Source: Jimgerdemannia flammicorona (Eukaryota > Mucoromycota > Endogonomycetes > Endogonales > Endogonaceae). Taken from it: a stretch of DNA of 31,281 nt. The stretch covers positions 1 to 31,281 of the forward strand of contig RBNI01000439.1 of assembly GCA_003990745.1 (NCBI GenBank). The letters run 5' to 3'. Both the position numbers and the translations under genes were made by a program. Below, in pieces: positions 1 through 9,450 of the stretch (within the stretch, counting starts at the first letter, position 1; each line of letters begins with the position of its first letter). The notes under the pieces are model-generated. The model had not been told where the DNA came from. It worked only from the letters and a program-made list of their open reading frames with translations, and made no database searches.

Positions 1-267
1 TCCTCTATAGGCCGGAGCCCCATTTATTAACTATCTAAAATCCTCATGCCATACCAGCAGCCACATTCTGCATCTCACCCCACCCTACTCTCACACTACA
101 ATTTCCAAACCAATAACAATCTAAGCACCTTTAGGATGTGAGTTGTGACCTCACTGCCCAAGTAACTAGATCCTCCTACCTAGCCTGCCCCACCTAAGAG
201 TGGGTATGGGTTGTGAGCCCCAACCACCTCAAGTACTTGGCATCTAGTGTACCTGGCCTACCCCTAT
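1..267. other. unassigned left edge
   Basis: Mixed-composition sequence with no convincing coding frame, repeat or RNA gene. It leads directly into the minisatellite, and the first TTGCCC-like units appear near 275. Confidence 0.4.
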
Positions 268-1635
268 TAGTGCCTCCCTATCTTGCCCATCTTGCCCATC
301 TTGCCTGGTTGCCCGGTTGCCCATGTCATTTTTCTCATTTTGCCCATCTTGCCCATGTTGCCCGTTTTGCCATCTTGCCCGTCTTGCCCATCTTGCCCAT
401 GTTACCCGCATCTTGCCCGTGTCGTTTTGCCCATTTTGCCCATCTTGCCCATATCGCCCGACTTGCCGTCTTGCCCGTCTTGCCCATCATGCCCGTATTA
501 CCCATCTTGCCCATTTTGCCCATCTTGCCCGTCTTGCCCATCTTGCCCATGTCACCCGTCTTGCCATCTTGCCCATCTTGCCCATCTTGCCCATGTTACC
601 CATCCTGCCCATCTTGCCCGTCTTGCCTGTCTTGCCTGTTGTTTTGCCCGTTTTACCCATCTTGCCCATGTCGCCCATCTTGTCTTGCCCGTGTTGCCCA
701 TCTTGCCCATTTTGCCAGTCTTGCCTGTGTCGTTTTGCCCATTTTGCCCATCTTGCCCATGTCGGCCATCTTGCCGTCTTGCCCATATTGCCCATCTTGC
801 CCGTTTTGCCTGTTATGCCCGTCTTGCTTATTTTGCCCATTTTGCCTGTCTTGCCCATTTTGCCCGTCTTGCCCGTTTTGCCTGTTTTGCCCGTTTTGCC
901 CATCTTGCCTGTGTCGTTTTGTCCGTTTTGCCCATCTTGCCCATGTCGCCCGTCTTGCCCGTTTTGCCCATCTTGCCCATTTTGCCCATGTTGCCCGTGT
1001 TACCCGTGTTACCCATCTTGCCCGTCTTGCCCATCTTGCCTGTCTTGCCTGTATCGTTTTGCCCGTTTTGCCTGTCTTGCCCATGTCGCCTGTCTTGCCG
1101 TCTTGCCCATCTTGCCCATCTTGCCCGTATTACCCGTCTTACCCATCTTGCCCATCTTGCCCGTCTTGCCTGTCTTGCCTGTCGTTTTGCCCATTTTGCC
1201 CGTCTTGCCCATGTCGCCCATCTTGTCTTGCCCGTGTTGCCCATCTTGCCCATTTTGCTCTGTCATTTTGCCCATTTTGCCCATCTTGCTCATGTCGCCT
1301 GTCTTGCCGTCTTGCCCATGTTGCCCATCTTGCCCATTTTGCCGGTCTTGCCCGTGTCGTTTTGCCCGTTTTGCCCCTCTTGCCCATGTCGCCCATCTTG
1401 CCCATGTCGCCCATCTTGCTGTCTTGCCCGTGTTGCCCATCTTGCCCATTTTGCCCATTTTGCCCATCTTGCCCATCTTGCCCGTCTTGCCTGTATTGTT
1501 TTGCTGGTTTTGCCCGTCTTGCCCATGTCGCCCGTCTTGCCATCTTGCCCGTCTTGCCCATCTTGCCCATGTTGCCCATGTTACCCGTGTTGCCCGTCTT
1601 GCCTGTCTTGCCTGTGTCGTTTTGCCCGTCTTGCA
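268..1635. repeat. 9-bp minisatellite, TTGCCCRTY units
   Basis: About 1.37 kb made almost entirely of a 9-bp unit, TTGCCCATC and variants (TTGCCCGTC, TTGCCCATG, TTGCCTGTC, TTGCCGTC), roughly 150 copies. Most units keep the 9-bp phase and contain no stop in any frame, so all three frames of both strands stay open for hundreds of codons. The plus strand gives LPI, CPS or AHL repeats; the minus strand gives MGK, WAR or GQD repeats. This is a by-product of the unit, not evidence of genes. A higher-order pattern exists: a GTTTTGC variant recurs near 424, 641, 732, 916, 1056, 1184, 1359, 1498 and 1619. The array ends at 1635, where unique sequence resumes. Its CpG sites are largely intact, unlike the decayed transposons to the right. 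Confidence 0.93.
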
Positions 1636-2706
1636 CTGAAATTCTTGAAATCCTTGTAACTTGCTGAAACTAGAAGCTATGGCTATGCCAAAAAGACCAG
1701 GTCAGACTCCTATACCTAAGGGATGTAGTAGGGGTATGTCTGATTGTGGTAGGTAAGGTCGTTGTTGCAGCGAGGTGGTGTAGAATTAGAATGGAAGGCC
1801 AGGGTAGGCTGGGGCATTCTGGTGGCCTGGGTAGCTTGTGGAGGGAGTTATGGGGTAGATCAGGTAGCCTGATTAGGGGTGGTTCGCAGAGCCATTATCT
1901 GAGATGGACAAATAATACGGCTCCATAAAATTAGAAGAATTTGAAAATTACCTCATTTTCCAATTCAGCATAACGCTTTCCTCAACATCAACCCCTACGT
2001 CTTTAAAATCTACACACCCATACTGGTCCTTGGCGTGGCCCTGTCCGACACATCCCGTAACTCACTCCACTCCTCCTAGTCACATTCTGCTGATGTTTCT
2101 GCTGGTGAGCTTGGTGGAGATGAGCCTCCCAGGTATGGCGATGTGGCAGTTGGCGGTGCAGTTTATATCTGTTGGCATTGGAAATCATTGCGGCAGTGGA
2201 CGGGCTGTGAGGGGAGGGAATGTGAAATGAAAAGACGGTGTGAGTAGGACAGGTCAACAAGTGGGTGTAGATACACATATTTTTTTTTTTTTTTTGTTTT
2301 TGTCCACTTCCTTCGCTCATTATAAATAAATAAAAATAAAAAAATAAAACCGGAAGGGCCAAGCTGTGTTCTCAAAATGCTCAATACTACATTTCATATC
2401 ATAAAGATTTTATCATAATGCTTCCTATGCTGATGACTAGCAACTTGGCTGACCAGCGAGGGCCATTTGAGTACCAGTGTATCGATATATTGTGTGTGCG
2501 GATGAAGGACTCCAATTCGAGTCTAGAGTGGAGTGCGAGAGAGTCAGCCTGGTCGTTTATAGGGTATCCTTGACAACAGATCTAGTTGAGCAATAGCATG
2601 GCTGCTTTCTATTGTAACGTGCCGGCTCAATGGAGGCAAATTACAAGGTTGGGGGTGCTATGTAGTTTGGCTTGAGCCCCCAGTTACTTTATCAAAAGCA
2701 ACAAAA
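1636..2706. other. unassigned stretch between minisatellite and LTR
   Basis: No protein family is recognisable. Short open frames (60-119 codons) on both strands lack conserved motifs and overlap one another. It holds a T run at 2280-2295 and an A/T-rich low-complexity patch near 2320-2348. Base composition is balanced with CpG present, so it does not look RIP-mutated. The motif GGCTTGAGCCCCCA at 2669-2682 resembles a retroelement primer-binding site when read on the minus strand (see findings). Confidence 0.4.
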
Positions 2707-2777
2707 TGTTCAATGGATTCTAGTGTCCTTGTTGGTGTTTAGAAGTATAATCAACAAATCTCTTGGATGTAGCAGCG

Positions 2778-3043
2778 GTTTGTGTGTAGTGCGAGCAGTT
2801 TCCAAATGTATGCGATTTCTGCGTGACAATCTCTGTGTAGCGCGAGCGGTTTCCGTATGCAGGATGATGGCGGTTTCCTTCTTATGTGGCGGACGATCTC
2901 TGTGTAGCGCGACGATCTTCAAAAGTAGACGATATGGCGTGACACGGCGAATTTGGCGGGATTCCTTAATAAGCGGCGAGCTGCTTGAATAACTCAGTCG
3001 ATGCAGATAACTCGGTTTGGCGGAGGACTCGGTTTGGCGGAGG
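2778..3043. repeat. short direct repeats in a CpG-rich LTR segment
   Basis: Two repeat types are visible. TGTGTAG(C/T)GCGA recurs near 2783, 2834 and 2901, and is followed by GC(A/G)GTTTCC in the first two. ACTCGGTTTGGCGGAG occurs at 3010-3025 and 3028-3043, an 18-bp period. TTTGGCGG, similar to E2F/MBF-type binding sites, occurs three times (2952, 3016, 3033). Read from the LTR promoter at 3395-3407 on the minus strand, all of this lies in the transcribed leader part of the LTR. Confidence 0.6.
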
Positions 3044-3394
3044 GCGCGGATTCTTGGATAACTCGCGGATCCTCCTGAATCGGCTTTGTCTGGCAAGCGT
3101 ACCAAAATATAGCGGGTTTTTCAAATGGCGGATTCTTGAACGAAGTTACGTCAAAGACTGGCTTCGTTTGCATGAGGTTATGTCGGGGGACTGGCTTCAC
3201 TGCGAAGTTGCGTCAAATAGATTGGCTTTGTGTTGGGAATGCCGGCAAAATTCTCTTTAAGCAATGGGTTTTTCTTCAAATGGCGAAGTTCTTCACTCGA
3301 ACTTGACGGCAAATCTCAGGCTTTGTATTGGAAATTGAACCAGAGTGGAAATGTGTTTGGAATTTCGGACTGAGGTATATTCACTCTTGTCTCT

Positions 3395-3407
3395 GGGGTA
3401 TTTTATA
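3395..3407 (-). promoter_or_regulatory. TATA core promoter of Gypsy-0 LTR
   Basis: The minus strand reads TATAAAATACCCC. The same TATAAATA-CCCC block is found at the equivalent place in every other LTR of this window, which supports it as the transcription start region. Confidence 0.6.
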
Positions 3408-3604
3408 CAAGTTGGTTGCTACCTGGTTGATATGTGGCTAATTATAGAATGCGCAGTAATGCTATTTAGAGAAGAGAGTGAACCTGATTTAGTATCTTGG
3501 CTAATTATGAGTAGTGGCACATGTGGATAACTTGGTATGGGTAACTATGCTATGGTGAGTATTCATGTCATCTGGCTATACTATGTTATTTACTTGTTAC
3601 ATCA

Positions 3605-3613
3605 GCCCCCACT
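3605..3613 (-). other. polypurine tract of Gypsy-0
   Basis: The minus strand reads AGTGGGGGC immediately before TGATGTAAC. It would prime plus-strand DNA synthesis and marks the boundary between internal region and 3' LTR. Confidence 0.5.
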
Positions 3614-3641
3614 AAAGGGTAGTCTGTCCCTAGACTATCCT

Positions 3642-4614
3642 TTAGTCATCATTGTAGTATCCATAGGCATATTCAGTATCTATGCCTGTATCATCATCTT
3701 CTTCAGTATCTGAATCTCTCCATTCTAGTGGCTCTTTTTCTTCCTCAGAGAATAGGACTTCAACATAGTTGATAATTCTCAGATATGTATGTGAGCATGG
3801 TTATCCTCTGGAAGTTGTTGAGAGTGAACTGAGCCTGAGTCAGTGCTGTAATATTCTATTTGTAGAATTTGTAGAGTTTGTCTGGAGCAATGATATTTCT
3901 TCAGGACAGATCAGTAGTATTACAGATATAGGTCTGTTCTGGGGCTGAAAGGTTCTGCAGTAGTTGGCAAATTATATAGTTGTTCTGTAGTTGGTGAATC
4001 TGTAGTAGATATTCTACCAGAGTAAGGTTTCCTTGATATATCTGAATCTGTTAAAGATAGGTTCCATTGGTTTCTCAGAACTAGGGCAGAGGAACTGATA
4101 GAGATTGAAAGGAACTGAGGATGAGGGTCTGGAGGCACTGGTCAATTCTCTGATTTATGGTATAGAGGGAGATATAGCTTGAGATAATTGATATATACTG
4201 ATATCTTCAGAGTTTATCTATTAATACTTCTTAAATAGATGCTGGTTCCTCTTATATTATATATAAGCTAAGATCCTTCCAATTTAGGCTCTAGTTTGGT
4301 AGCAAAGTTTGTTTCAATCATACTTCTCCAGACTAATACTTGATCTTCAATCTTGATCTTTTGATTCTTCTGCTTCTGGTTATAGTATGTACTTCTTTTA
4401 TCTTTCTTGGGCCTTGATTTTCTGGGCTTGAGCTTGATTGTATAATTATTCTGTCTTTTTAAGGAGGTCTCTGAGGTTCTAATGATCAGTAGTTCTGGTT
4501 CTTTTGGTGAACATAATCTTGAATAACTTTTGTTTGGTAGAGATGACTGGGGTATTCTGAATTTTCTATAGAATCTTGGGAAAGTAGAGGTCCCAGTTGA
4601 TAGAATTGGCTCAG
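3642..4614 (-). pseudogene. Gypsy-0 pol, integrase C-terminal end (decayed)
   Basis: The minus-strand frame running down from 4614 holds an integrase C-terminal (GPY/F-like) segment near 4265-4335: VLVWR...METNF-type spacing and KLEPKLEGS, comparable with KLEPKWEGPFY in Gypsy-3. Downstream is a serine/acid-rich tail. One frame ends in an acidic segment (EEDDDTGIDTEYAYGYYNDD) with its stop at 3642-3644, about 30 bp before the polypurine tract. Several stops and frame changes are present, mostly TAA/TAG/TGA consistent with C-to-T decay. The 5' continuation of this gene is not adjacent: Gypsy-1 is inserted at 4614/4615 and the upstream integrase core is at 17700-17861. Joining the two across the target duplication keeps the reading frame. 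Confidence 0.7.
4610..4614. repeat. target site duplication of Gypsy-1, left
   Basis: CTCAG abuts the first base of the Gypsy-1 5' LTR. The right copy at 17695-17699 is CTTAG; the single difference is a CpA-to-TpA change. Confidence 0.8.
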
Positions 4615-4869
4615 TATAAGTATACAACCTCTAAGTCACTAAAATCATATATATAATATCCTCAGAATAAAACTGAAAATTATATACAAGATTATAAAGC
4701 TTAGTCAAACTAAAGTCATATAATATAAGATATATAAAAACAGAACCTTACTAATTAAGATTGAAAGTATATTTACTGAATACACAGTGTTTCAAAATAG
4801 AGAACTACAATAAACCAAAACAACAAACTATAACTTTTAAACATATGTATACCCAGACATAACTACTGA

Positions 4870-5969
4870 AGTCTACAACTATATCTGTACTGTTATTTGG
4901 AATATCATTGTCAACTAGGCCACAGTACCACTGTCTCTTATGAATATCTATAGCTTAGCACCCCTCTACTTTGTGAAAGCCTGATGGAATATCCTGAACA
5001 TACTTAGTAAGGCCCACTAAATCAGATAAATCTTAAGCTACTATCAGATTGGCTGTCTTCTGGAATATATGATTAACTATTACTATGATACATATATTAC
5101 TAAAATGTCTCAATACCAGAAGCTCATTATATATAAATACTGAGAACTCTTCAATAAGTATTGCATCTTTATTCTCTGCCTCTGAGTCACTATCACTGAA
5201 ATGGTTACCACTCTGATCTGTGGCCAAATCAATAATATAGTATAAGAACTCAAACAAAAATATATTGAGTACACTCAAATAATAGAGAGGTTCTTCTTAT
5301 ATCTAGATAACCATATCCTGCAAATACCTCAAGTAGAATATACCATGAACAATATATATATATGATATATTTTAGTTTGACAATAATGAAGCAGAAGATA
5401 ATAAATTCCTCTGATATCAAAATGACTACTAGTCAAGAATCTCTGCCAATTCTGATTACTCTTCCAACCTTACCAATGAACTTATAATAGTTCATAACTA
5501 TCTATGAGACCTATTGAGATAATGACTACTGGTATAAGTACCATCTTACATATATTCAACTACTTCAACTATAATGAAGAAACAGAAGAATACAATCTAT
5601 ATCTCCAGACAACTCACAACTCTTGAGATAGAATCAATAACCTCACCTCCCAAGTATGAGTGATATGAAGAACAACTGTCAGCTTACTACAATCTTACAA
5701 CATATAGTACTGTGATCTATTGAAGATATACTGATAGTAAATCTGATGAAAGTGAAGATGATAAACCCCTTCTCTACCTACTAATATCATACTCTATATA
5801 TGAGACAAATGATGTCATCCTGTAAGATAATAACTTTGTTCTAACATACTACTATATAAAAGAATAAGAGATATAATCCAAGAACCACTCTTCTTAGATG
5901 ACTACTTTATTAGAGAGAATATGTATCATTGATTGTAATCTTATTAAAGAGTATTTAGATAATATCTAA
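4870..5969 (+). pseudogene. LTR-borne ORF, copy in Gypsy-1 5' LTR
   Basis: A decayed sense-strand coding sequence of roughly 350-400 codons inside U3, upstream of the promoter. Fragments such as SYYQIGCLLEYM, MSQYQKLIIYKYQELF, YLDNHILQIPQVEYTMN and LFLDDYFIREN also occur, with substitutions, in the 3' LTR and in Gypsy-2, and the interrupting TAA/TAG codons fall where CAA/CAG would fit. The C-terminal part has an acidic serine run (near 5748), an in-frame NDVIL motif (5811-5825) and ends LIKEYLDNI before TAA at 5967-5969. No domain is recognised. The start is not fixed, and at least one frameshift separates the N- and C-terminal halves. Role unknown. Confidence 0.6.
5810..5819 (+). promoter_or_regulatory. 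TGATGTCATC element in Gypsy-1 5' LTR
   Basis: A CRE-like near-palindrome about 340 bp upstream of the TATA box. It recurs in all LTRs of the Gypsy-1 family and in Gypsy-3. It also encodes DVI in the LTR-borne ORF, so conservation may be at the protein level. Confidence 0.35.
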
Positions 5970-6157
5970 ATCTATAAATAGCTTAGCTGTCATTAGTATA
6001 GTTAGATTAGTCATATAATATAACTGCATTCTGACTTATCAATCAGTAGATCTCTTGATATATCAGTTCACACTTGTACTATGTGACTGTATTCTGACTC
6101 ATCAAGTACTAAAGTACTATACTCATATTTAGACTAGTACAGATAACCTCCCATTAG

Positions 6158-6165
6158 TATAAATA
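6158..6165 (+). promoter_or_regulatory. TATA core promoter of Gypsy-1 5' LTR
   Basis: TATAAATATCCCCTCC, matching TATAAATACCCCCTCC in the less decayed solo LTR. Confidence 0.6.
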
Positions 6166-6667
6166 TCCCCTCCTCCAGACCTTAAAAACTCAGTCAGAAA
6201 TTGAGATAAGAATCAGACAAATACTTCTCTATATAATTATATATCTCTTGATACACTACTTCTAGTATTAACCAATAGCAATATTATGAATAGTAAATAA
6301 ATCTATTTAATGACACACAAATCACTCTTAAGTCAATCTGTACTATGGTTGGTCTCACTCCTAACTAGATTCAGAAATTTCCTAATTGGGTATTATCTAT
6401 AGTAAAATGCCAATTCAACTAAGCTGATTTTAGTTTCTTAAATTTTCTGAAATAAGGAAAATTCTGAATATTCAGAACAAGTCTGAGAAAGGATTTTAGT
6501 TGAGATATTAATCCAATCTTGAAATCAATAAGTATAGAGGATATATACTATATAAAATTGATCTTGATCTTAAGAAAATAGTCTTTTAGAACATTCAGAA
6601 CTTCCAGAATATTTAGAAAACCATTCTAGAACTATATAACAGAACTCTAACAAAATACCTTCTTACA

Positions 6668-8445
6668 ACTTAGCAGTAGCAGTTTACAATTCAATTCTGC
6701 TATGACACTTTCTTACTTAGCTACAACCCTTTACAGAAATTTCCACAAATTGATACATATAAAGCCCAACTGCTGAACTGAAATTTATCCTAAACTTTCT
6801 GACAATCTAGAGCAAATTGAATCTGATATATAAGAACAATTTGACCTCTATATCTGCAAGTGGAACAAGCTTCCCACATATAAAAAAGTACTCTAATTAA
6901 ATCAGCAGATAGGTGAAACTCTATTCACCAAACTTCTTGCTCTATACTCTGCAAGTTAATATGAAGAAGGTCTTATAGAAGTCTTCTTTATTTTTCTCAA
7001 TAAGAGTTTTATAAGCTCTACAAACTCAAGTGATTTAGAATAACCAGCAGCTGTCTTTGTAGCCTTAGTTTCTCATAAGTCCAAGCTGCTATAGCCAAAT
7101 GGCTCAGCTCTACTAACTATCACTATATCAGAACCAAGACTGCTCTATACTATTATTTTAAGAATTGCAAGACTCATTATATTCTTAAAGAAGAAGCCAG
7201 AGAAACCCTTTATCAACCATCAGGCCCTGAGTCAGAAGCAGTCTCAGCTGAAACTCTATCTGAATCTGAAACTGAACTAGTAGAATCTGATCTTAAAGAA
7301 GCTTTTGATCTAAGCCCATCTGAACTCTGATATACAACTGATACTATCTACATACTTTGATGCTGAACAAACCCAGCTACACTAAGACCAAAGTGAAGAA
7401 GAGAGAGAGTATCTCCCTGAATTCAATCTCAGATATACTACTGATGGAGATATACCTACCTTAGGACAAAATACACCTACAGAATAACAGACAGTTATCT
7501 ATTAGACTCTTATACCAGATATATAACAGTTACTTCAGCAACTTATACAAACTCAAGAAACACTATTGCACTCTGTACCAGTATCTCAAATTGTACTAGT
7601 AACTTTACTATCAGTAGTTCAACTATTTCTCATGAACAATATAACAAATCTACAAATCCAAGACCTCATAGTTATGATAGCTGTAATGGCAGTAATCACT
7701 ACTACTTTAGCCAAACAGACCAGGCCAACTAAAAGCCTGAGTCTACTTATCTTTAATGATATTGCATAAGAAGTTTAAAGCTTTCTTATTATAGTAGATA
7801 TAATTTTTAAAGCCAATTAATAAACCAATGAATGAGTTGCTGACTGCCTCTTAATAAACAACCTTTTGTCACTACTATGGATTATATTTGTCAGGTTGTT
7901 ACATTCTTCTAAGAACCTGCTGAAGAATCATATTGAACCCTTTCTGAAAAACCCCTCTTATAAGATACCTGATTTATAGTTATTGCTCAAAATATAACAA
8001 ATAATACCCCTAAATATAAAGAACACTCTGCAGCCCCTGGACTCAAATAACTCATAATTGCTCAATTTCATAGTGAAACTCTGATTGCTGAATTCTAAGT
8101 GAAACTCAGCAATATAAAATTCAATATATGGCAAGGAGAAATTTGAAACCTTCTGTACAAAACTTGAGTCACTTCTGAATACCATTGGCCTAGGATATTT
8201 TGCCAATGATGAAGTATGAAATAGTATAAGAGCTGACCATTTATTTGATACACTACTCAAATGGCTCACAAGAAAGATCTGAAAACATAGATGATCAGTT
8301 GGTTGTAATTACCAATAATGGTGTCTGACTAGAATTAAGACTATAGTTAAGTGAATTCTAACATCTGGACCAATTTACCTTAAAAAAAATTCTAGAATAA
8401 GGAAAAACAATATACTAAGAAAGAAGAATCCAAGTATGAATCATC
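6668..8445 (+). pseudogene. Gypsy-1 gag, N-terminal and capsid part (decayed)
   Basis: Sense-strand sequence between the 5' LTR and the solo-LTR insertion. No frame is open for long; the longest stretch is 7566-7769. A serine/glutamate-rich segment (SESETELVESDLKEAF) lies near 7255-7305, and a structured-looking segment (FETFCTKLESLLNTIGLGYF) near 8140-8200. Assignment as gag rests on position and on the zinc knuckle that follows after the solo LTR at 10057-10098. Stops are mainly TAA/TAG/TGA of the transition type. Confidence 0.5.
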
Positions 8446-8450
8446 CAGAG
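8446..8450. repeat. target site duplication of solo LTR, left
   Basis: CAGAG, identical to 9942-9946. Confidence 0.88.
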
Positions 8451-8970
8451 TGTAAGCGCACAACCTCCAAGCCACCAAAATCGCATGGCATCCTCAGAAC
8501 TAATTTGGAAACCACATGCGAGACTACAAAACAAGAGATTATCTGGTTACACAAAATATGCCAGCAAGTATGAGAACCCACCACCAAGATACAAGAATAC
8601 TAGAAGAAGTACTACAACCATAAGACTGACTCCGAACTGCTATAAGTTTGGTATACTGTACTATTACAGAAGAAAACCAAAAGTACCAAACTCAAATTGA
8701 GACAAGAAGAACCCTATCTCATCTACCAAAAGGTTTATGAACTGCACTTATCAACTCAAGACCAAGATACACCATGACTATACAAGACCTCATTACTTAG
8801 TGGAAGTAAAACACATTTGAACAACTCCATTTGCTCTATCTGTGTCACCTCCATTGGAGAGTGACGGACACTTCATCTGAACTCAAGAAAGCCGACATCG
8901 TCGAAACCAGTCTCAAGCCATCCACGTGACAGATATTACTACTAGAAATTGCCTCGGATTACAGAAAATA

Positions 8971-9050
8971 TCATTTCCGAGAGATTCGAACCCCCAGCCG
9001 CGACATTGGGAGCCCTCGCCCTAGACGAGAATGGCCAGTCCTCGCAAATG
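8971..9050 (-). ncRNA. tRNA-like sequence (possible decayed tRNA or Pol III unit)
   Basis: The minus strand contains GGTTCGAATCTC, a good B-box. Around it a cloverleaf-like fold can be drawn: CATTTGC (from 9050) pairs with GGAAATG (8978-8972) at 6 of 7 positions, TCTCG/CGAGG encloses a 7-nt loop TCTAGGG, and GGGGG/CTCTC encloses TTCGAAT with two G-U pairs. A TTTT run follows within a few bases (about 8965-8968). Against it: the D-arm/A-box is poor, position 33 would be C rather than T, and it lies antisense to the LTR coding remnant. It could be chance. Confidence 0.25.
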
Positions 9051-9204
9051 CACCAGCAGACCAAAAAAAAAGAGAACCAAGACCTGTTATCCTTGTACAA
9101 CCACCGCCACCAAGGACAGCCTTAATCCTGCAAGAGATAGAAGTGATGACATCTTGAAACTGATGATATCAGAAGTCAGAAAACTCCTCAGACTTTGCCA
9201 GTGA

Positions 9205-9229
9205 TGATGTCATCAATAGTGATGTCATC
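9205..9229 (+). promoter_or_regulatory. paired TGATGTCATC elements in solo LTR
   Basis: TGATGTCATCA at 9205-9215 and TGATGTCATC at 9220-9229, about 215-240 bp upstream of TATAAATA; a related GATGACATC lies at 9145-9153. They are CRE-like. In the coding frame they read DDVI and SDVI. Confidence 0.4.
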
Positions 9230-9442
9230 GAAGACTACCCAGACAGCGCCTAAACCTATAAATAGATTAGCAGTCATAGTATAGTTAGAGTAGCCTTGTA
9301 CAACATGACTGTGAACTGACTCAGCAGTCAGACGATCTCTTGATATGTCAGATCACACTTGTACTACATGACTGCATTCCGACTCAGCAAAGCACTTGGT
9401 GCTACACCCATATCTAGCATAGTCCAGATAGCCCCTCACTAG

Positions 9443-9450
9443 TATAAATA
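9443..9450 (+). promoter_or_regulatory. TATA core promoter of solo LTR
   Basis: TATAAATACCCCCTCCCCC, the least mutated version of the promoter block shared by the LTRs here. Confidence 0.65.

Larger units (their letters stand above)
2707..3604 (-). mobile_element. putative 3' LTR of Gypsy-0
   Basis: On the minus strand the sequence begins TGATGTAACAAG directly after a purine-rich AGTGGGGGC tract (3605-3613), as expected for a 3' LTR after its polypurine tract. It contains a TATAAAATACCCC core promoter. Its far end is set tentatively at 2707, where the plus strand begins TGTTCAATGG, giving TG...CA ends and about 898 bp. There is no second copy in the window, so the end is uncertain. The half nearest 2707 is CpG-rich and internally repetitive, in contrast to the strongly decayed pol sequence it belongs to. 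Confidence 0.5.
4615..6667 (+). repeat. Gypsy-1 5' LTR (2053 bp)
   Basis: It aligns by eye along its length with the 3' LTR at 14836-17694 (once the LINE insert is removed) and with the Gypsy-2 LTR on the minus strand. The ends are TATAAG and CTTACA. Parts in order: a 5' segment beginning tataagtatacaacc, a long sense-strand coding remnant, the motif TGATGTCATC at 5810-5819, TATAAATA at 6158-6165, an AATAAA-containing segment near 6297, and a conserved AAATTTCCTAATTGGGTATT block near 6375. Two kilobases is long for a fungal LTR, and the coding remnant accounts for the excess. No clear primer-binding site is seen after 6667. Confidence 0.9.
8810..9253 (+). pseudogene. LTR-borne ORF remnant in solo LTR
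   Basis: The frame ending at TAA 9251-9253 encodes a C-terminus SDDVINSDVIEDYPDSA, comparable with RDNIINSDLIKEYLDSI of the Gypsy-2 copy, at the same distance from the TATA region. Upstream, the same frame is open at 8810-8926 and 8930-9154 (75 codons, proline- and arginine-rich), with stops at 8927-8929, 9155-9157 and two more before 9167. The N-terminal part does not resemble the Gypsy-1/2 copies. It may be a shortened or divergent form of the same ORF. Function unknown. Confidence 0.4.

Noticed and set aside
213..1667. Very long open frames in all six frames (up to 484 codons)
   Set aside because: They arise from a 9-bp repeat unit with no stop in any frame; no frame is favoured and the translations are simple tripeptide repeats.
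2003..2384. Overlapping open frames of 73 and 119 codons on the minus strand, and a 66-codon frame on the plus strand
   Set aside because: They overlap each other, cross a poly-A/T tract and show no conserved motif.
2710..3260. Open frames of 131 (minus) and 91-106 (plus) codons
   Set aside because: They fall in the CpG-rich internally repetitive LTR segment and read through its repeats; no domain is seen.
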